Of a stretch of DNA of 6,257 bases, positions 5,156 to 6,257 are shown in pieces. Position 1 is the stretch's first letter. The number at the start of each line of letters is the position of its first letter. Where the stretch lies: positions 1 to 6,257 of the forward strand of contig DRKG01000104.1 of NCBI GenBank assembly GCA_011051855.1, written 5' to 3'. This stretch comes from a bacterium. Its GTDB lineage: Bacteria; Planctomycetota; UBA1135; UBA2386. Position numbers and translations under genes: made by a program. Under the pieces are notes generated by a model. It worked only from the letters and a program-made list of their open reading frames with translations, searched no databases and had not been told where the DNA came from.

Positions 5156-6257
5156 ATGGACATTCTCGACTACGGTGCTGCCGCGGCCCTGCCGGGCTGG
5201 GCGATCACGATCCTGACCGCGAGCGCCCTGCTCGCCCCGCTGTTCTGCGCGTGGCGGCTGTGGGCGGTGACGCTGGTCTGGGCGGCCACGGCGTGGGCAT
5301 TCGGCTGGCCGATCTGGCTGCTTGCGGCGCTGTTCGTCCCGCTCTCGGTGTTGCTGTTGCCGCCCTTGCGGCGAAGCCTGCTCAGCGACCGCATCCTGGC
5401 GTTCTTCGTCGACAGCGGCTTCCTGCCGCAGATCAGCGACACCGAACGCGAAGCGATCGCCGCCGGCACGGTTTGGCTCGACGCCGATTTGTTCTCCGGC
5501 CGGCCACGACTCTCCCGGTTGGCCACCGCCGACTACCCGGACCTGGACGAGGAGGAACGCGCATTCCTCGAAGGGCCGGTGCAAAAAGTCTGCGGCATGA
5601 CCGACGACTGGCAGGTCTGGCAGCAGCGCGACCTGCCGGCCGAGGTCTGGGACTACCTCAAGCGCGAGCGCTTCTTCGGCCTCAACATCAGCAAGGAATA
5701 CGGCGGCCTCGGCATGTCCGCGTCCGCCAACAGCGCCGTCGTGCAGCGCCTCGCATCGCACTCGCTGCCGTTGGCGATCACGGTGATGGTGCCGAACTCG
5801 CTCGGTCCGGCCGAACTGCTGTCGCACTATGGCACCGAGGAGCAGAAACGACGCTGGCTGCCGGCTCTCGCCGACGGCAGCCAGGTTCCGTGCTTCGCGC
5901 TGACCGAACCCGGCGCCGGTTCGGATGCCGGCGCGATCACCGCCAGCGGGACCGTGTTCCGTGCCGAGAACGGCGAATTGATGCTGCGGCTGTCGTGGAA
6001 CAAGCGCTACATCACGCTGGCCGCAGTGGCGACCGTGCTCGGCCTCGCCTGCAAGCTGCACGACCCCGAGAACCTGCTCGGCAAGGGGCCCAACCCCGGC
6101 ATCACCTGCGCCTTGATCCCGACCGACACCCCGGGCGTCGTGCTCGGCCGCCGCCACGACCCGCTCGGCGTGCCGTTCTACAACTGCCCGACCAGCGGCC
6201 GCGACGTGATCGTGCCGCTCGAAGAAGCGGTCATCGGCGGGGCAGCGGGTGCCGGGC
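5156..6257 (+). CDS. fadE: FadE-type membrane acyl-CoA dehydrogenase, N-terminal part
   Basis: The frame is open from the ATG at 5156 to the window edge: 367 codons, against about 814 in E. coli FadE. The protein catalyses the FAD-dependent alpha,beta-dehydrogenation of acyl-CoA, the first step of fatty-acid beta-oxidation. The N-terminus has two or three hydrophobic segments at about 13-33 and 35-69, ending in PPLRRSLLSDRI, the membrane anchor typical of the long gammaproteobacterial FadE form and absent from short soluble acyl-CoA dehydrogenases. It continues with EYGGLGMSA (181-189), VPNSLGPAELLSHYGTEEQK (212-231), the acyl-CoA dehydrogenase signature CFALTEPGAGSDAGAI (246-261), LSWNKRYITLA (279-289), GITCALIPT (315-323) and GRRHDPLGVPF (331-341), all in FadE order and spacing. 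The catalytic base and C-terminal domain lie outside the window. ATG 5156 is the only good start: the next upstream in-frame stop is TAG at 5078, with no ATG, GTG or TTG between. It is separated from the upstream operon by 171 bp, so it is probably its own unit. Confidence 0.94.
   Translation, partial: MDILDYGAAAALPGWAITILTASALLAPLFCAWRLWAVTLVWAATAWAFGWPIWLLAALFVPLSVLLLPPLRRSLLSDRILAFFVDSGFLPQISDTEREAIAAGTVWLDADLFSGRPRLSRLATADYPDLDEEERAFLEGPVQKVCGMTDDWQVWQQRDLPAEVWDYLKRERFFGLNISKEYGGLGMSASANSAVVQRLASHSLPLAITVMVPNSLGPAELLSHYGTEEQKRRWLPALADGSQVPCFALTEPGAGSDAGAITASGTVFRAENGELMLRLSWNKRYITLAAVATVLGLACKLHDPENLLGKGPNPGITCALIPTDTPGVVLGRRHDPLGVPFYNCPTSGRDVIVPLEEAVIGGAAGAG

Noticed and set aside
4019..6157. 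A 712-codon minus-strand open frame running through GNAT, the intergenic region and fadE
   Set aside because: It stays open even through the non-coding spacer, which shows the absence of stops here is compositional. The sequence has no family features.

Overview
This 6.26-kb window is very GC-rich, gene-dense DNA, roughly two-thirds G+C by eye. The organism is probably a high-GC Gram-negative bacterium. The best clue is the partial gene at the right end: it encodes the long, membrane-anchored FadE-type acyl-CoA dehydrogenase, which is typical of Gammaproteobacteria. Sec/Tat-type export signals and an AmpD-fold peptidoglycan amidase fit that placement. The exact lineage cannot be fixed from this sequence alone.

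Layout. Left end, minus strand: an M28-family zinc aminopeptidase with a signal peptide (156-1793) is followed, through a GTGA stop/start overlap, by the first 53 codons of a small CoA-binding Rossmann-fold protein that runs off the window (1-159). A 112-bp divergent spacer (1794-1905) separates this pair from a plus-strand run of three genes joined by 4-bp overlaps. These are a Tat-signal-bearing amidase-signature hydrolase (1906-3564), a membrane-anchored or exported N-acetylmuramoyl-L-alanine amidase-like protein (3561-4493, ATGA overlap) and a GNAT acetyltransferase (4490-4984, GTGA overlap). A 171-bp intergenic region then holds two small alternative hairpins and one long imperfect inverted repeat (5017-5090). 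It is followed by fadE (5156 to the window end, 367 codons visible).

How the genes may work together. The two divergent units both begin with an exported hydrolase carrying a complete set of catalytic residues, and the plus-strand unit adds a peptidoglycan-type amidase. An envelope or extracellular peptide/amide turnover locus is a reasonable inference, but nothing in the sequence proves a shared substrate. The GNAT protein and the CoA-binding protein are cytoplasmic. They are tied to the exported enzymes only by translational overlap. fadE starts a separate unit for the first dehydrogenation step of fatty-acid beta-oxidation.

I see no CRISPR array, insertion sequence, tRNA, rRNA or phage gene. 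The genes belong to known families. The least explained element is the long inverted repeat in front of fadE. I found no convincing evidence for a wholly new system.
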